DNA from: G963664115 sp965216035
GTDB lineage: Bacteria > Acidobacteriota > Terriglobia > 20CM-2-55-15
Reading direction: 5' to 3'
DNA length: 64,000 nucleotides
Assembly: GCA_965216035.1 (NCBI GenBank)
Contig: CBDCFM010000016.1
Coordinates: 124,001 to 188,000, forward strand
Below the pieces are notes generated by a model. That model saw only the letters and a program-made list of their open reading frames with translations. It did not search any database and was not told the DNA's origin. Of the stretch, positions 52,318 to 60,906 are shown one piece after another. Numbering within the stretch: position 1 is the stretch's first letter; every line of letters begins with the position of its first letter. The translations under genes and the position numbers were made by a program.

Positions 52318-53955
52318 ATGGACCGGATCGCGCCGCGCAAGTTGACCGCCGGCGAATTCAGCCGCGAACTGGCGGCCTATGCCGACGCGCTGCGGCGCCA
52401 GATCGAGATGGAGGTCGAGGGCTTCCCCGCCGACCGCACCGCCTCCCGCAAGCGGACCGAACGGGCCCGGCGGGATTTCCAGTTCTTCTCGGAGACCTAT
52501 CTCCCCCACTACTTCGCCTTCGGGCCGTCCCGGTTGCACCAGTGGCTCTATGAACGCCTGCCCCAGGCCATCGACGCCCCCAAGGGAACCCGGATCGCCG
52601 TCGCCGCTCCCCGCGGGGAGGGCAAAAGCACCATCGTCTCGCTGGCCCTGGTATTGTGGGCCACCCTCACCCGCCGCAAACGCTACGTCCTGTTGATCTC
52701 GGATGTCTATCCGCAGGCCGCCACCCTGCTGGCCGCCGTCAAGGCCGAGCTGGAAGCCAACCCGCGCCTGCGCGCCGACTTCCCGCGTGCCACCGGCATC
52801 GGCCGCCCCTGGCGGGAGACCGTGATGGTCACCGGCGACAACCGCAAGCTCCAGGCCCTGGGCAGCGGCCAGAGAATCCGGGGCCTGCGCCATGGACCGC
52901 ATCGTCCCGATCTGGTCATCGGCGACGACCTGGAAAATGACACCTTCGTCGCCACTCCCGAGCAACGGGGAAAGCTCGGCCGATGGTGGCGCGGAGCGGT
53001 GCGCTACGTGGGGCCGCCCGACGGATCGCTGGACTTGATTGTGATCGGCACCAAGCTCCATTACGACTCCCTGCTATCGAACCTCATCGACTCCCCGCTG
53101 TGGGCAGGCCGGATCTTCCGCTCCATCCTGCGTTGGCCCGACCGCATGGACCTGTGGGACGCGTTCGCCGCCCGGGCACAATCCCACGGCGAGGCGGCCG
53201 CCCGGAACTATTACGCCGCCCGCCGTGCCGACATGGACATGGGAGCCGACGTGTCCTGGCCCGAGGCCCGTCCCCTGGTTGACCTGATGTTGGAGCATGC
53301 GGAAGATCCCACCGACTTCGCCCGGGAGAAGCAAAACGATCCCTCGGCCGGACCCGATGCCGTCTTTGCCGGCTCCATCAGCTATTGGTCGGAGCCCCCC
53401 GCCCAGGCCCTGGCCACCTTCGGCGCGGTCGATCCCTCCCTGGGCCGGGCCGGGGCCGGACGCGATCCCTCCGCCATTCTCGTCGGCGCCCTCGACGGCG
53501 ACGGCACGCTCTATGTTCTGGAGGCCCTTATCCGCCGCCGTCCCCCCGATCAGATCATCCAGGACGTGATCGGGTTGCAGCGCCGATACCACTGCCGGCT
53601 CTGGTCGGTCGAGGCCACGCAGTTTCAGGAGTTCTTCCGCTCCGAGCTGGTGAAGCAATCCGCCCAGGCCGGCGTCCCGGTCCCGGCTCTGGGGGTGATG
53701 CCCCACACCGACAAGCGTCTCCGAATCGAGTCACTACAACCGCACGTGGCCAACAAACTGATTCAGCTCCACCGCGAGCAGACGACCTTGATCGGGCAGC
53801 TCGAGCACTTCCCCCATGCCGCCCACGACGACGGGCCCGACGCCCTGCACATGCTCTGGGCCCTGGCCGTCACCCGCGGCCGCTGGGCGGGCGCTGGGGC
53901 CATCCGCTCCGCGCCCCGGCCCGACCGCGCCCCCATCCACTGGGAGGCCTACTGA
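52318..53955 (+). CDS. Terminase large subunit (Mu gp28-like)
   Basis: A 545-residue packaging motor. The ATPase has Walker A APRGEGKST (about residue 98) and Walker B LVIGDDLEND (about 200). The RNase-H-like nuclease has FGAVDPSLG (about 375), an SVEATQ segment and DDGPDALHML near the end. The ATG at 52318 is chosen because it follows the small-terminase stop; a much longer frame exists but is not family-like. Confidence 0.92.
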   Translation: MDRIAPRKLTAGEFSRELAAYADALRRQIEMEVEGFPADRTASRKRTERARRDFQFFSETYLPHYFAFGPSRLHQWLYERLPQAIDAPKGTRIAVAAPRGEGKSTIVSLALVLWATLTRRKRYVLLISDVYPQAATLLAAVKAELEANPRLRADFPRATGIGRPWRETVMVTGDNRKLQALGSGQRIRGLRHGPHRPDLVIGDDLENDTFVATPEQRGKLGRWWRGAVRYVGPPDGSLDLIVIGTKLHYDSLLSNLIDSPLWAGRIFRSILRWPDRMDLWDAFAARAQSHGEAAARNYYAARRADMDMGADVSWPEARPLVDLMLEHAEDPTDFAREKQNDPSAGPDAVFAGSISYWSEPPAQALATFGAVDPSLGRAGAGRDPSAILVGALDGDGTLYVLEALIRRRPPDQIIQDVIGLQRRYHCRLWSVEATQFQEFFRSELVKQSAQAGVPVPALGVMPHTDKRLRIESLQPHVANKLIQLHREQTTLIGQLEHFPHAAHDDGPDALHMLWALAVTRGRWAGAGAIRSAPRPDRAPIHWEAY

Positions 53956-55460
53956 TGCCTGACGTCACCGGACCCGAAATCGCCGCCCGCTGGACGGACC
54001 CCGGCCACGCCTACGCCCTCCTCCAGCGCCTGCCCAACCCCGATCCCGTCCTGCGCAAGCTGGGCCGCGACCAGCACGCCTACGAGGCCATCCGCTACGA
54101 CCCCCACGTGATGGGCGAGTTGCGCTCGGTCCGCGCCGGGCTGCTCGGATTCGAATGGCGGCTCATCCCCGGCGATGATTCGAGGAAAGCCCGCCGGGCG
54201 CTCGACCTGGTCCGCGATGTGATGGCCCGGCCCCCGGGCCCGGATCTGGACTGGCGCGATCTGATCTGGACCATAGGCTATGCCATCTTTACCGGCTACG
54301 CCGTCCACGAGGTCGTCTGGGAACGGGATGGCTCCACCCTCGTGCCCGCCCGCATCCTCGACCGGCCCGCCGCCCGCTTTACCTTCGCCTCCGAAGACAA
54401 CGCCTTGCGCCTGCTGACCCGCGGCCAGCCGTTGCGGGGCGAGGCGGTGCCGCCCCGGCGCTTTCTGCTCAGCCGCCATATGGCGTCTCACGACAACCCC
54501 TACGCGGTGGCCGTCTTCTCCTCCTGCTTCTGGCCCTACACATTCAAGCATTCCGGCTTTCGCTACTTCGTCTCCCTGTGCGAGAAGTACGGCCTGCCCT
54601 GGGTCATCGGCAAATACCCCGAAGGCACGGCCGAGGGCACGGCCGACGAACTCCAACAGCGCCTCTCCCGGCTCGTCCGCGACGTCACCGCCGTGGTCCC
54701 TCAAAACACGGAAATCGAAATCACCGAGGCGGCCGCCAGCCAGTCGTCCGCCACCCCGCAGGAACGCCTGATCGACGTCTGCAACCGCGAACTCTCCAAG
54801 GCGCTCACCAGCCAGACCCTCGCCACCGAAATCCAGGGCCAGGGCTCCCGCGCCGCCTCCGAAACCCACCGGGGCCGGGAGCGCGCGGTCCAGCAGTCCG
54901 ACCGGGAAATTGTCAGCGCCACCCTCAACCGACTCTTTCGCTGGATCACGGACCTGAACTTCGGACCCGAGGTCCCCGCCCCCCGCCATCAGTTCTACGA
55001 GGAATCCCAGGCGCGCAAGGATTGGGCCGAACTGTTCGACACCGCCCGGCATTACCTCCCCATCGGCGAGGGCGAAGCCTACGAGCGGTTGGGCCTCACG
55101 CCGCCCCAGGCCGGAGAGAAACTGCTCGCCGGCGGCCCCGGCGATCCCCCGGCAGACGCCCACGAGATGACCGCGTGTCCCCGTTGCGGTGGGCTGGAGT
55201 TTGCCCGCGATGTGGGTGAGGATTGGGAACGCGCTCTCGATGCCGCGATCGACGCCGTTGAAGACCCCGAGGCAATGGAAGGCATGGAGGAGGATCTGGT
55301 CCGGCCGCTGCTTCAGGCGGCCGATGACGATCCCGAACAGCTCCGCTCCCGCCTTGCCGAACGCTACCCCGACATGGACGCGGGCGGGCTCGAGGACCTG
55401 TTGGGGCGCGTGCTGTTCACCGCCCGGACCTGGGGACAGTTGAGCGACGCCGATGCCTGA
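53955..55460 (+). CDS. Portal protein (DUF935, Mu gp29-like)
   Basis: A 501-residue portal protein of the DUF935 family. DPVLRKLGRDQHAYEAIRYD, IWTIGYAIFTGYAVHEVVWE, YFVSLCEKYGLPWVIGKYP and TATEIQGQGSRAASETHRG-type segments are diagnostic. It forms the DNA entry ring of the head. The ATG overlaps the terminase stop (TGATG). A CPRCGG motif near residue 400 is unusual and could be a vestigial zinc knuckle. Confidence 0.92.
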   Translation: MPDVTGPEIAARWTDPGHAYALLQRLPNPDPVLRKLGRDQHAYEAIRYDPHVMGELRSVRAGLLGFEWRLIPGDDSRKARRALDLVRDVMARPPGPDLDWRDLIWTIGYAIFTGYAVHEVVWERDGSTLVPARILDRPAARFTFASEDNALRLLTRGQPLRGEAVPPRRFLLSRHMASHDNPYAVAVFSSCFWPYTFKHSGFRYFVSLCEKYGLPWVIGKYPEGTAEGTADELQQRLSRLVRDVTAVVPQNTEIEITEAAASQSSATPQERLIDVCNRELSKALTSQTLATEIQGQGSRAASETHRGRERAVQQSDREIVSATLNRLFRWITDLNFGPEVPAPRHQFYEESQARKDWAELFDTARHYLPIGEGEAYERLGLTPPQAGEKLLAGGPGDPPADAHEMTACPRCGGLEFARDVGEDWERALDAAIDAVEDPEAMEGMEEDLVRPLLQAADDDPEQLRSRLAERYPDMDAGGLEDLLGRVLFTARTWGQLSDADA

Positions 55461-56754
55461 CCCCAACTCGGTCGACCTCGGCCACGCCATGACGCTCCCG
55501 CCCGAGCAGGCCGTTGCCTACTTCCGCTCCAAGGGGTTTACGATCAACTGGAACTGGTGGGAGACCTGGCAGGAGGCCCACGACCGGGCCTTCACCGTCG
55601 CCAGGATGACCCGCTTCGACTTGCTGGCCCAGACCCGGCAGATTGTCGGTCGCACCCTCGCCCAGGGCCGGACCCTCCGGCAAGGCGCCCAGGAACTGGA
55701 AACCGCGCTGCGCAAGGCCGGCTGGTGGGGCAAGCAGACCATCGTCGACGAACAGGGCCGCGCCCAGCGCGTCCAGCTCGGATCGGCTCACCGCATCCGC
55801 ACCATCCTGCGCACCAACATCGACACCGCTTTCGCCGCCGGCCGCTACCAGCGTCAAGCCGAAACGGCCAAAGCCCGGCCCTTCTGGCAATACCTCGCCG
55901 TGCGCGACAAATCCACCCGCGCCTCCCACCGCGCACTGCACGGCCGCGTCTTCCCCGCCGATGATCCCATCTGGAGCTCGATCTACCCGCCGAACGGCTT
56001 TCGCTGCCGTTGCCGCGTGCGCTCCCTGAGCCGCCGTCAGGTCCAGGCTCGTGGACTCAAAGTGGTCGAGAAAACCAGCGCGCGGGAGATCCGCCAGGAA
56101 GCCGGACTGGACAAGCGCACCGGCGAGATCATCGAGCGGCCCGGCACCCGCGTCTCCTGGTCCGAAGGCAACAAACGCCGCGCCTTCACCCCCGATCCCG
56201 GCTGGTCCTATAACCCCGGCCGCGCCGCCTTCACCCGGCCCGTCGACTCCGCCGCCCGGGCGGTTTCCGGCCAGCCGGACTGGAAGCAGTATGGCTTGCC
56301 CCATGCGCGGGATCTCTCCCCGACACAGGAACCGCCGGAGCTTCCCGCCGGGAAGACCCCCGCGCAGGCCGCGCGAACCGTCCAGGCCACGCTGGGATTG
56401 TCCGGCAAGCGCCCCCGCCGCCGTGTACGGACTCCCGTCGAGGAAGTCCTTCTCGACCGCGACAAGATCGCCCACGTCACCGCCAAATTCGACCAGCACC
56501 GCGAACGCTATGCCAACCGCATCCTCCCCACCCTCGCCGATCCCGATGAAGTCTGGATGACCTACTACTCCGACGGAACGTTCCGCAAACGCTACCTGAA
56601 GGTCTTCCAGGGGAAAGAGGGAAAGCAGCGCGGCTCCCTGTCCGTCGTCGCCGAGACGCCCGACGGCCAGATTCTCTACAACTTCATCCCGTTGGACCCC
56701 AGTGGCGTGAACCGCAATCGGGCGGGAGCTTTGCTGCACCGAAAAGAGGAATGA
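55453..56754 (+). CDS. Mu F-like head morphogenesis protein with a C-terminal PBECR nuclease-like domain
   Basis: A 433-residue fusion. Residues 1-200 match the SPP1 gp7/Mu F head-morphogenesis family (TILRTNIDTAFAAGRYQRQ, SHRALHGRVFPADDPIWSSI, NGFRCRCRVRSLS). After a proline/arginine-rich linker the last ~110 residues (KIAHVTAKFDQHRERYANRI, LPTLADPDEVWMTYYSDGTF, GSLSVVAETPDGQILYNFIP) look like a PBECR domain (phage barnase/EndoU/colicin/RelE-like RNase superfamily). F-like proteins are packaged in virions, so the domain may enter the host with DNA. Nuclease activity is predicted only. Overlaps the portal by eight bases. Confidence 0.85.
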   Translation: MPDPNSVDLGHAMTLPPEQAVAYFRSKGFTINWNWWETWQEAHDRAFTVARMTRFDLLAQTRQIVGRTLAQGRTLRQGAQELETALRKAGWWGKQTIVDEQGRAQRVQLGSAHRIRTILRTNIDTAFAAGRYQRQAETAKARPFWQYLAVRDKSTRASHRALHGRVFPADDPIWSSIYPPNGFRCRCRVRSLSRRQVQARGLKVVEKTSAREIRQEAGLDKRTGEIIERPGTRVSWSEGNKRRAFTPDPGWSYNPGRAAFTRPVDSAARAVSGQPDWKQYGLPHARDLSPTQEPPELPAGKTPAQAARTVQATLGLSGKRPRRRVRTPVEEVLLDRDKIAHVTAKFDQHRERYANRILPTLADPDEVWMTYYSDGTFRKRYLKVFQGKEGKQRGSLSVVAETPDGQILYNFIPLDPSGVNRNRAGALLHRKEE

Positions 56755-57121
56755 AACAGTGGGGACAGGACGTCACGCTTCGGGGAGCGCCCTCCTGCAA
56801 ACCACAGAGCTATCGGACCCCGATCCAGCCACAGCGGCCTGTATGCGTCAGATTATGACCGCTGGCTCGTGGGATCAAGCTCCGGGAACACGATACGAGG
56901 GATTCAAGGCCACGCTTCGCGGAGCACACTCCAGACGGCCCCGCCGGAGTAAGTGAACCGGGTTCGCCTGCGGACCGCGGAAAGACGCAAACCGGGCAGG
57001 AAGGACTTCGGGGTCGTTCCAAGAATGCTGGGCCACTTCCTGTCGACGACGTATCGACGCTGCCATGATCAATGACCGCCGGACCTTCCTCTCAATCTTC
57101 AGCTACGTACGGGATGGGTTC
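56755..57121. other. Gap between packaging genes and the Sel1 gene
   Basis: In this 367-base stretch between convergent genes I see no credible gene, strong hairpin or repeat. A shared phrase (CACGCTTCGGGGAGC at 56775 and CACGCTTCGCGGAGC near 56911) may be a short degenerate repeat. Confidence 0.4.
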
Positions 57122-57838
57122 TCACGGGTGCTCGTCGTTCCACTCCCGCGCACGGCGCTGGGCCTCCGCGAGTTGCTCGCTGGATAGCCGCGCGGCATAC
57201 TTGTCGCGGGACGCAACAATGAGCGGTTCAGACATGCGGGTGGCCCGGGATGCGGCCAGGTTGCACCACATATAGGCCATCTGATAGTCCTGCGGCACGC
57301 CTTTCCCGTGGCCGTACAAGCTCCCCAGCCAGTACTGCGCGATCACATGGCCATGCTCGGCAGCTTTCTGGTGCCAGGAGAAGGCCTCAGTTTCGTTCTT
57401 CTCGACGCCCATTCCGTTCCCATACATGAACCCGAGTCGGAACTGGGCTTCGACGTGATCCTGGCCGGCAGCTTCGCGGTACCACTCAACGGCTTTGGCT
57501 TCGTTCTTCTCGACGCCCATTCCCCTCGCGTACATGAACCCGAGCCGAAACTGCGAACGGGGGTCACCCTGCTCGGCACGTGTATTTAGATCGTCGTCGA
57601 GGACGATGGGCTCTGCCTTCGGTGCCTCGTTCGCGTTCTGCTCCACTCTCATACGAGCGAACTCGAACTCGATAGCGTCGTCGGTACCCGGGATAGGAAC
57701 GCGCTTGAGTCGACGAATGAGCTCCCTAAACGGGTCCTCGAACTTCCGGACCACGAACCACACGAGAACAAGCGTCACTAAGGGCCACGACGTCAGCAAC
57801 AGGCTCATGCAATCGAGAACGAACCTTGCGATTTCCAT
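57122..57838 (-). CDS. Membrane-anchored Sel1-repeat protein
   Basis: A 238-residue protein with one N-terminal transmembrane helix (about 10-30: SLLLTSWPLVTLVLVWFVV) and three Sel1-like repeats (RSQFRLGFMYARGMGVEKNE, EAQFRLGFMYGNGMGVEKNE, IAQYWLGSLYGHGKGVPQDY). Two repeats are nearly identical at DNA level. It lies between the structural genes and the repressor, on the strand transcribed from lysogeny-type genes, so it may be expressed in the prophage state. Function unknown; lysogenic conversion or exclusion is possible. Confidence 0.82.
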   Translation of the reverse strand: MEIARFVLDCMSLLLTSWPLVTLVLVWFVVRKFEDPFRELIRRLKRVPIPGTDDAIEFEFARMRVEQNANEAPKAEPIVLDDDLNTRAEQGDPRSQFRLGFMYARGMGVEKNEAKAVEWYREAAGQDHVEAQFRLGFMYGNGMGVEKNETEAFSWHQKAAEHGHVIAQYWLGSLYGHGKGVPQDYQMAYMWCNLAASRATRMSEPLIVASRDKYAARLSSEQLAEAQRRAREWNDEHP

Positions 57839-57883
57839 GTGATTACTTTTTGCCGAAGGCTACCAAACCCCGGGCTACCATCC

Positions 57884-58861
57884 TCACGCCAGGGTCTTTC
57901 CTGTCCACATCACCTGCCCGATCATCCGCGCCTCCCGTGGCCAGGGCAGCGGCTTGTAATGTTTGTTGTCGCTGACCAGTTGCCAGTGGCGGTTGTCATG
58001 CGCCAGCCGCTTGACGATCACTCCATCATCGATCCCCACCACGAAAATACGATTCTGGAGACGGCGGACGCGCTGGTGATCCACCAGGATCATGGCCCTG
58101 GCTTGCAGCGTCGGCTCCATCGAATCCCCGCTCACTTCGATGATGCTGCAGTGCTTTGTGTTGAGCCCATACTTGGCCAACCAGTCCCGGCGAAACGCCA
58201 GGTATCCCATGATCGTCTCGTCGTCATTCATGGCCCCGTCTCCGGCGGCGGCCCGGACCTCGCGCCGGAGCGGGACGGGCAAGACGTCGGGAACCAGGGC
58301 GGCCTCGTGGGCCACCCTCGGGGAAGCCAGCGCACCATCGTCTTCGAGTTCGGAGTCCGGCTGGGTCTTCGCCTTCCGCGCTTGCACCGCCTGCGCGGCT
58401 TCTGCTACAGACGTCCCTGGACCTTGCGCCTTCATTTCCTTCATGATCGCCCCAACCACATCGATCGTCTCCGACCGCCACTTCTGGATCGCGACTTCCG
58501 CCTCGTCCAAGTGCTCCTTCAGAGCAGCCGGATCCCAACGTCTGAGCGACTCGATTTTTTCGATGACTTCCTCGACACCGGTCGGTGGGGGTAGTCCCAG
58601 GGCTTCGGCCACCTGCGCGATTACTGGAGACGGCGCAGAGTCGGCGGCACTACGCGGCGGGCCGATGTAGAACTCCAGGCCAAGAGCGTCCACTAATTCA
58701 ACAACTCGGGAAAGCCTGGGATCATGTCCATGCAAAACGCTGCGAATTGCGTCTCGTGGTAGTCCAGCTGCTGCAGCAACGCCGGCAAGGGGTCTAGCAC
58801 CCACTGCTCTCCTCACCTCTTCTCGGAACGCATCTGTCCACTTCACGGTTGTGGCAATCAT
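57884..58861 (-). CDS. Phage repressor, LexA/S24-type
   Basis: A 325-residue CI-like repressor. The N-terminal DNA-binding helix-turn-helix is LAGVAAAAGLPRDAIRSVLH (about 25-45). A long linker follows, and the C-terminal S24 peptidase has the serine in VSGDSMEPTL (about 242) and the lysine in DGVIVKRLAH (about 285), so RecA-stimulated self-cleavage is likely. The ATG at 58861 is chosen because residues before it are not family-like and would run into the operator region. It is divergent from the early operon. Confidence 0.85.
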   Translation of the reverse strand: MIATTVKWTDAFREEVRRAVGARPLAGVAAAAGLPRDAIRSVLHGHDPRLSRVVELVDALGLEFYIGPPRSAADSAPSPVIAQVAEALGLPPPTGVEEVIEKIESLRRWDPAALKEHLDEAEVAIQKWRSETIDVVGAIMKEMKAQGPGTSVAEAAQAVQARKAKTQPDSELEDDGALASPRVAHEAALVPDVLPVPLRREVRAAAGDGAMNDDETIMGYLAFRRDWLAKYGLNTKHCSIIEVSGDSMEPTLQARAMILVDHQRVRRLQNRIFVVGIDDGVIVKRLAHDNRHWQLVSDNKHYKPLPWPREARMIGQVMWTGKTLA

Positions 58862-58891
58862 GCCACGCCAGAATAGGATAGGTCTATGCCG

Positions 58892-58947
58892 TCGAAAAAA
58901 TTCGATTCCCAGCTTGCTCTGTAATCGAAAATATTCTACTATTTTCG
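58892..58947. promoter_or_regulatory. Operator region between repressor and early genes
   Basis: Two palindromes lie in the 87-base divergent gap: TCGAA-AAAA-TTCGA at 58892-58905 and CGAAAATA-TTCTAC-TATTTTCG at 58926-58947, the latter ending one base before the early ATG. Binding of the repressor or the Cro-like early protein is inferred. The 12-mer TCGAAAATATTC at 58925 also occurs at the phage end (33322). Confidence 0.7.
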
Positions 58948-58948
58948 C

Positions 58949-59221
58949 ATGTATTCGACGAACCAAGCCATCAGGCTCGCTCATCTCTATGCGAACACTC
59001 GGGGGATTGGGATGTCAACCCTCGGCCGTCTTACTGTCGGGAATTCCAACATCTTCGACCGGCTGGCAAGAGGTCGAGTCACGATTCGCACATTCCAAAG
59101 GCTCGTCCAATGGCTCTCGAACCACTGGCCCGCCGACCTGGAATGGCCAGCAGACATCGAGCGCCCGGAGCCGAAACCGTCTGATGATTCCAGCAACCAC
59201 CTCAAGGAGGGAACCGCATGA
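58949..59221 (+). CDS. Early Cro/Ner-like small DNA-binding protein
   Basis: A 90-residue protein, first of the early operon, opposite the repressor. GIGMSTLGRLTVGNSNIFDR and TIRTFQRLVQWLSNHWP look like a compact helix-turn-helix fold similar to small phage regulators. Position corresponds to ner in Mu. It overlaps the next gene by four bases. Confidence 0.65.
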   Translation: MYSTNQAIRLAHLYANTRGIGMSTLGRLTVGNSNIFDRLARGRVTIRTFQRLVQWLSNHWPADLEWPADIERPEPKPSDDSSNHLKEGTA

Positions 59222-59433
59222 GCCGAGTCCCATCCATTCGTTCGAAGAGCGATCCAGAAAAGCCCGCGACCCTCGCCCGCGATCAGGGCCGCCAAGCGCG
59301 ACGCTATAACGCGCCGCGCCACTGGTGCCCGATCGACATTTCGGACGCCAAAGGCCAGTACCTGGCGTCACAGTGGCTTCAGGGTTGGGACGAACAGGAT
59401 GCCGATATCTTTGGCGGCGGGGAAGCGGCCTGA
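59218..59433 (+). CDS. Small early protein, RMF-like end
   Basis: A 71-residue basic protein; the second half (RHWCPIDISDAKGQYLASQWLQGWDEQD) faintly resembles the phage RMF/CrpP-like group. It overlaps both neighbours (ATGA and TGATG), so it is part of the early operon. No firm function. Confidence 0.55.
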   Translation: MSRVPSIRSKSDPEKPATLARDQGRQARRYNAPRHWCPIDISDAKGQYLASQWLQGWDEQDADIFGGGEAA

Positions 59434-59660
59434 TGGGTTTCACGCTCCTCGATGCCAATCGAACAATCCATCCGATCTTCTTTGGCAGAGCGGCAAAGGA
59501 CAAGGAAATTGAAGACCTGGTGGGCAAGTTCTCTGAGCTGAACGAAACAGACCGCCTGTTGTTATTCACTGCACTCGCGTTCGAGGCGAGCCGTCAAGTC
59601 CGCATGTTGATCGAAAGGCTAGACCTGTTGGGTATTGCGAAGGGGAAAGAGAAAATATGA
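59433..59660 (+). CDS. Small early protein, unknown
   Basis: A 75-residue helical protein (KDKEIEDLVGKFSELNETDR, LLLFTALAFEASRQVRMLIE). Its ATG shares a base with the stop of the preceding gene. No family recognised. Confidence 0.55.
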   Translation: MGFTLLDANRTIHPIFFGRAAKDKEIEDLVGKFSELNETDRLLLFTALAFEASRQVRMLIERLDLLGIAKGKEKI

Positions 59661-59665
59661 GTCGC

Positions 59666-59980
59666 TCACTCGACGTTTTCCATTCGCTTGAGGTCGTCCA
59701 GCGTCAGGCTCTTGCATTCGTGTGCTTCCTCGTCCCGGTGCCCGCACGCACTGCAAACCCGCGCGGTAGCCTGCCAGACCGACCAGTCACTTTTCCAGTG
59801 ACGAACCTCGATCTTAACCTTACCGACTCTACAAGCCCGGCAGGTCATCGAGTCCAGCTCATTAGAGAGAGCATCCAGCAGCTTTTGCTCCAGCTTGTCT
59901 ATGCGGTCAGGCGCCTCACGGATGCGGCGCCATTCGCCCCATCGATCGAGCGCCTTAAGGATGTCGTCAAGAAGGCCCAT
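59666..59980 (-). CDS. Antisense zinc-ribbon protein in the early region
   Basis: A 104-residue protein on the strand opposite the early operon. It has a helical start (MGLLDDILKALDRWGEWRRI, IDKLEQKLLDALSNELD) and a clear zinc ribbon (MTCRACRVGKVKIEV, then VCSACGHRDEEAHEC). A GAAGTAAAG ribosome site precedes the ATG. The plus-strand frame over the same bases is not protein-like. Downstream, up to 60130, only a short plus-strand frame of about 22 codons (60064-60130) ending in GEPTEKEAA could be coding. Confidence 0.65.
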   Translation of the reverse strand: MGLLDDILKALDRWGEWRRIREAPDRIDKLEQKLLDALSNELDSMTCRACRVGKVKIEVRHWKSDWSVWQATARVCSACGHRDEEAHECKSLTLDDLKRMENVE

Positions 59981-60129
59981 CGACTTTACTTCATTAATCG
60001 TATCGCCAAGCGGACATATTCAGATAGAAATTCCGAGCCCACGCTGGGTGGATTGCTTTACGCCATGGAAGTTGCGGCGACGGCCGAGCGGGGACGGGTG
60101 GGGGAGCCGACGGAGAAGGAGGCAGCCTG

Positions 60130-60369
60130 ATGCACGCCGCCCGATTAGGTCGTTCGGCGCGGTTGCGGCGCGTCCACGAACTGCTGGCGGATGGCCGGGA
60201 GTACTCGACGCTGGAGATCGCAATCCGGCCGGAGGTCTGCGCGGTGAACTCCTGCGTTTCGGAGTTGCGGGCGCAGGGCGCCGAGATCGCGTGCCGCCAG
60301 GAACGTGACCCGAAAGGGCAGCGGATCTGGCTGTACCGGATGCTGGTGTCCGTACCGGAGGCGGCGTGA
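60130..60369 (+). CDS. Early winged-helix protein
   Basis: A 79-residue protein: RLRRVHELLADGREYSTLEI, then VCAVNSCVSELRAQGAEIAC and QRIWLYRML. This is the small helix-turn-helix domain frequent in transposable phages. The ATG overlaps the preceding frame (TGATG) and the stop overlaps the next gene in the same way. Confidence 0.68.
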   Translation: MHAARLGRSARLRRVHELLADGREYSTLEIAIRPEVCAVNSCVSELRAQGAEIACRQERDPKGQRIWLYRMLVSVPEAA

Positions 60370-60572
60370 TGAAGTTGTCGTGGGCGAAGTTCTGCGTGGA
60401 GTGCGAGGAGATCGTGGCTCCGGGTTGCCGGGCATGCCCGAGCTGCACCTGTACACAGTTCGTTCCGCTGGCCATCTTGCCGGGCGTGTTGAGAAACGAC
60501 AGCCCGGAGAATCACGGGCCGATGGTCGAGACGGTGGTTGAGGAGACCGATGGCGAGAAGATACCGGCGTAA
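60369..60572 (+). CDS. Small zinc-ribbon-like early protein
   Basis: A 67-residue protein with four cysteines in two pairs (KFCVECEEIV, CRACPSCTCTQF), followed by an acidic tail. It overlaps the next gene by 23 bases. Role unknown. Confidence 0.6.
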   Translation: MKLSWAKFCVECEEIVAPGCRACPSCTCTQFVPLAILPGVLRNDSPENHGPMVETVVEETDGEKIPA

Positions 60573-60882
60573 ACCGACCCGCCCGCCGCGTGAGGTGGCG
60601 CAGACGGCCGCGATGGAAGCGCGCGACCAAATCAGGGCGAAGGTGCAGCGGATGGAGTCGGAGATGGGTGAGCTGAACCAGCGGGTACTGGTAGCCGACC
60701 TGGAGGTGGAGAAGCTCCTGCACGAGAAGATCCTCCTGGCGCTGGAACTGCGCGAGGCCCGGGGCCGGATCGACCTGCTGGAGGGACGGAAGGCCATCCG
60801 GCCGGAGATCTTGTTTTGCGTGAACAATCGCGCCAAAGCGGTTCCCCCCTACGGGGGGAACCGGAAACGGCTCGCCGGGTAA
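60550..60882 (+). CDS. Coiled-coil early protein
   Basis: A 110-residue protein: a basic start (MARRYRRKPTRPPREVAQTA) and a long coiled coil (IRAKVQRMESEMGELNQRVL, EKLLHEKILLALELREARGR). A G-rich hairpin-forming sequence (GGTTCCCCCCTACGGGGGGAACC) lies at its 3' end, 60840-60862, and could end or modulate the upstream part of the operon. Confidence 0.6.
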   Translation: MARRYRRKPTRPPREVAQTAAMEARDQIRAKVQRMESEMGELNQRVLVADLEVEKLLHEKILLALELREARGRIDLLEGRKAIRPEILFCVNNRAKAVPPYGGNRKRLAG

Positions 60883-60906
60883 CGCTCGGCGGATTGGTGC
60901 GGCAGG

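Noticed and set aside
53949..55490. A 513-codon open frame on the minus strand opposite the portal gene
   Set aside because: It mirrors codon positions of a clear DUF935 portal gene in GC-rich DNA and has no recognisable protein features.
55417..56739. A 440-codon minus-strand frame opposite the Mu-F-like gene
   Set aside because: No domains; it is a shadow of a well-supported gene.
59657..60130. A 157-codon plus-strand frame that overlaps the preceding early gene by four bases
   Set aside because: Its middle is the complement of a convincing zinc-ribbon protein on the other strand; only its short tail (60064-60130) might be coding.
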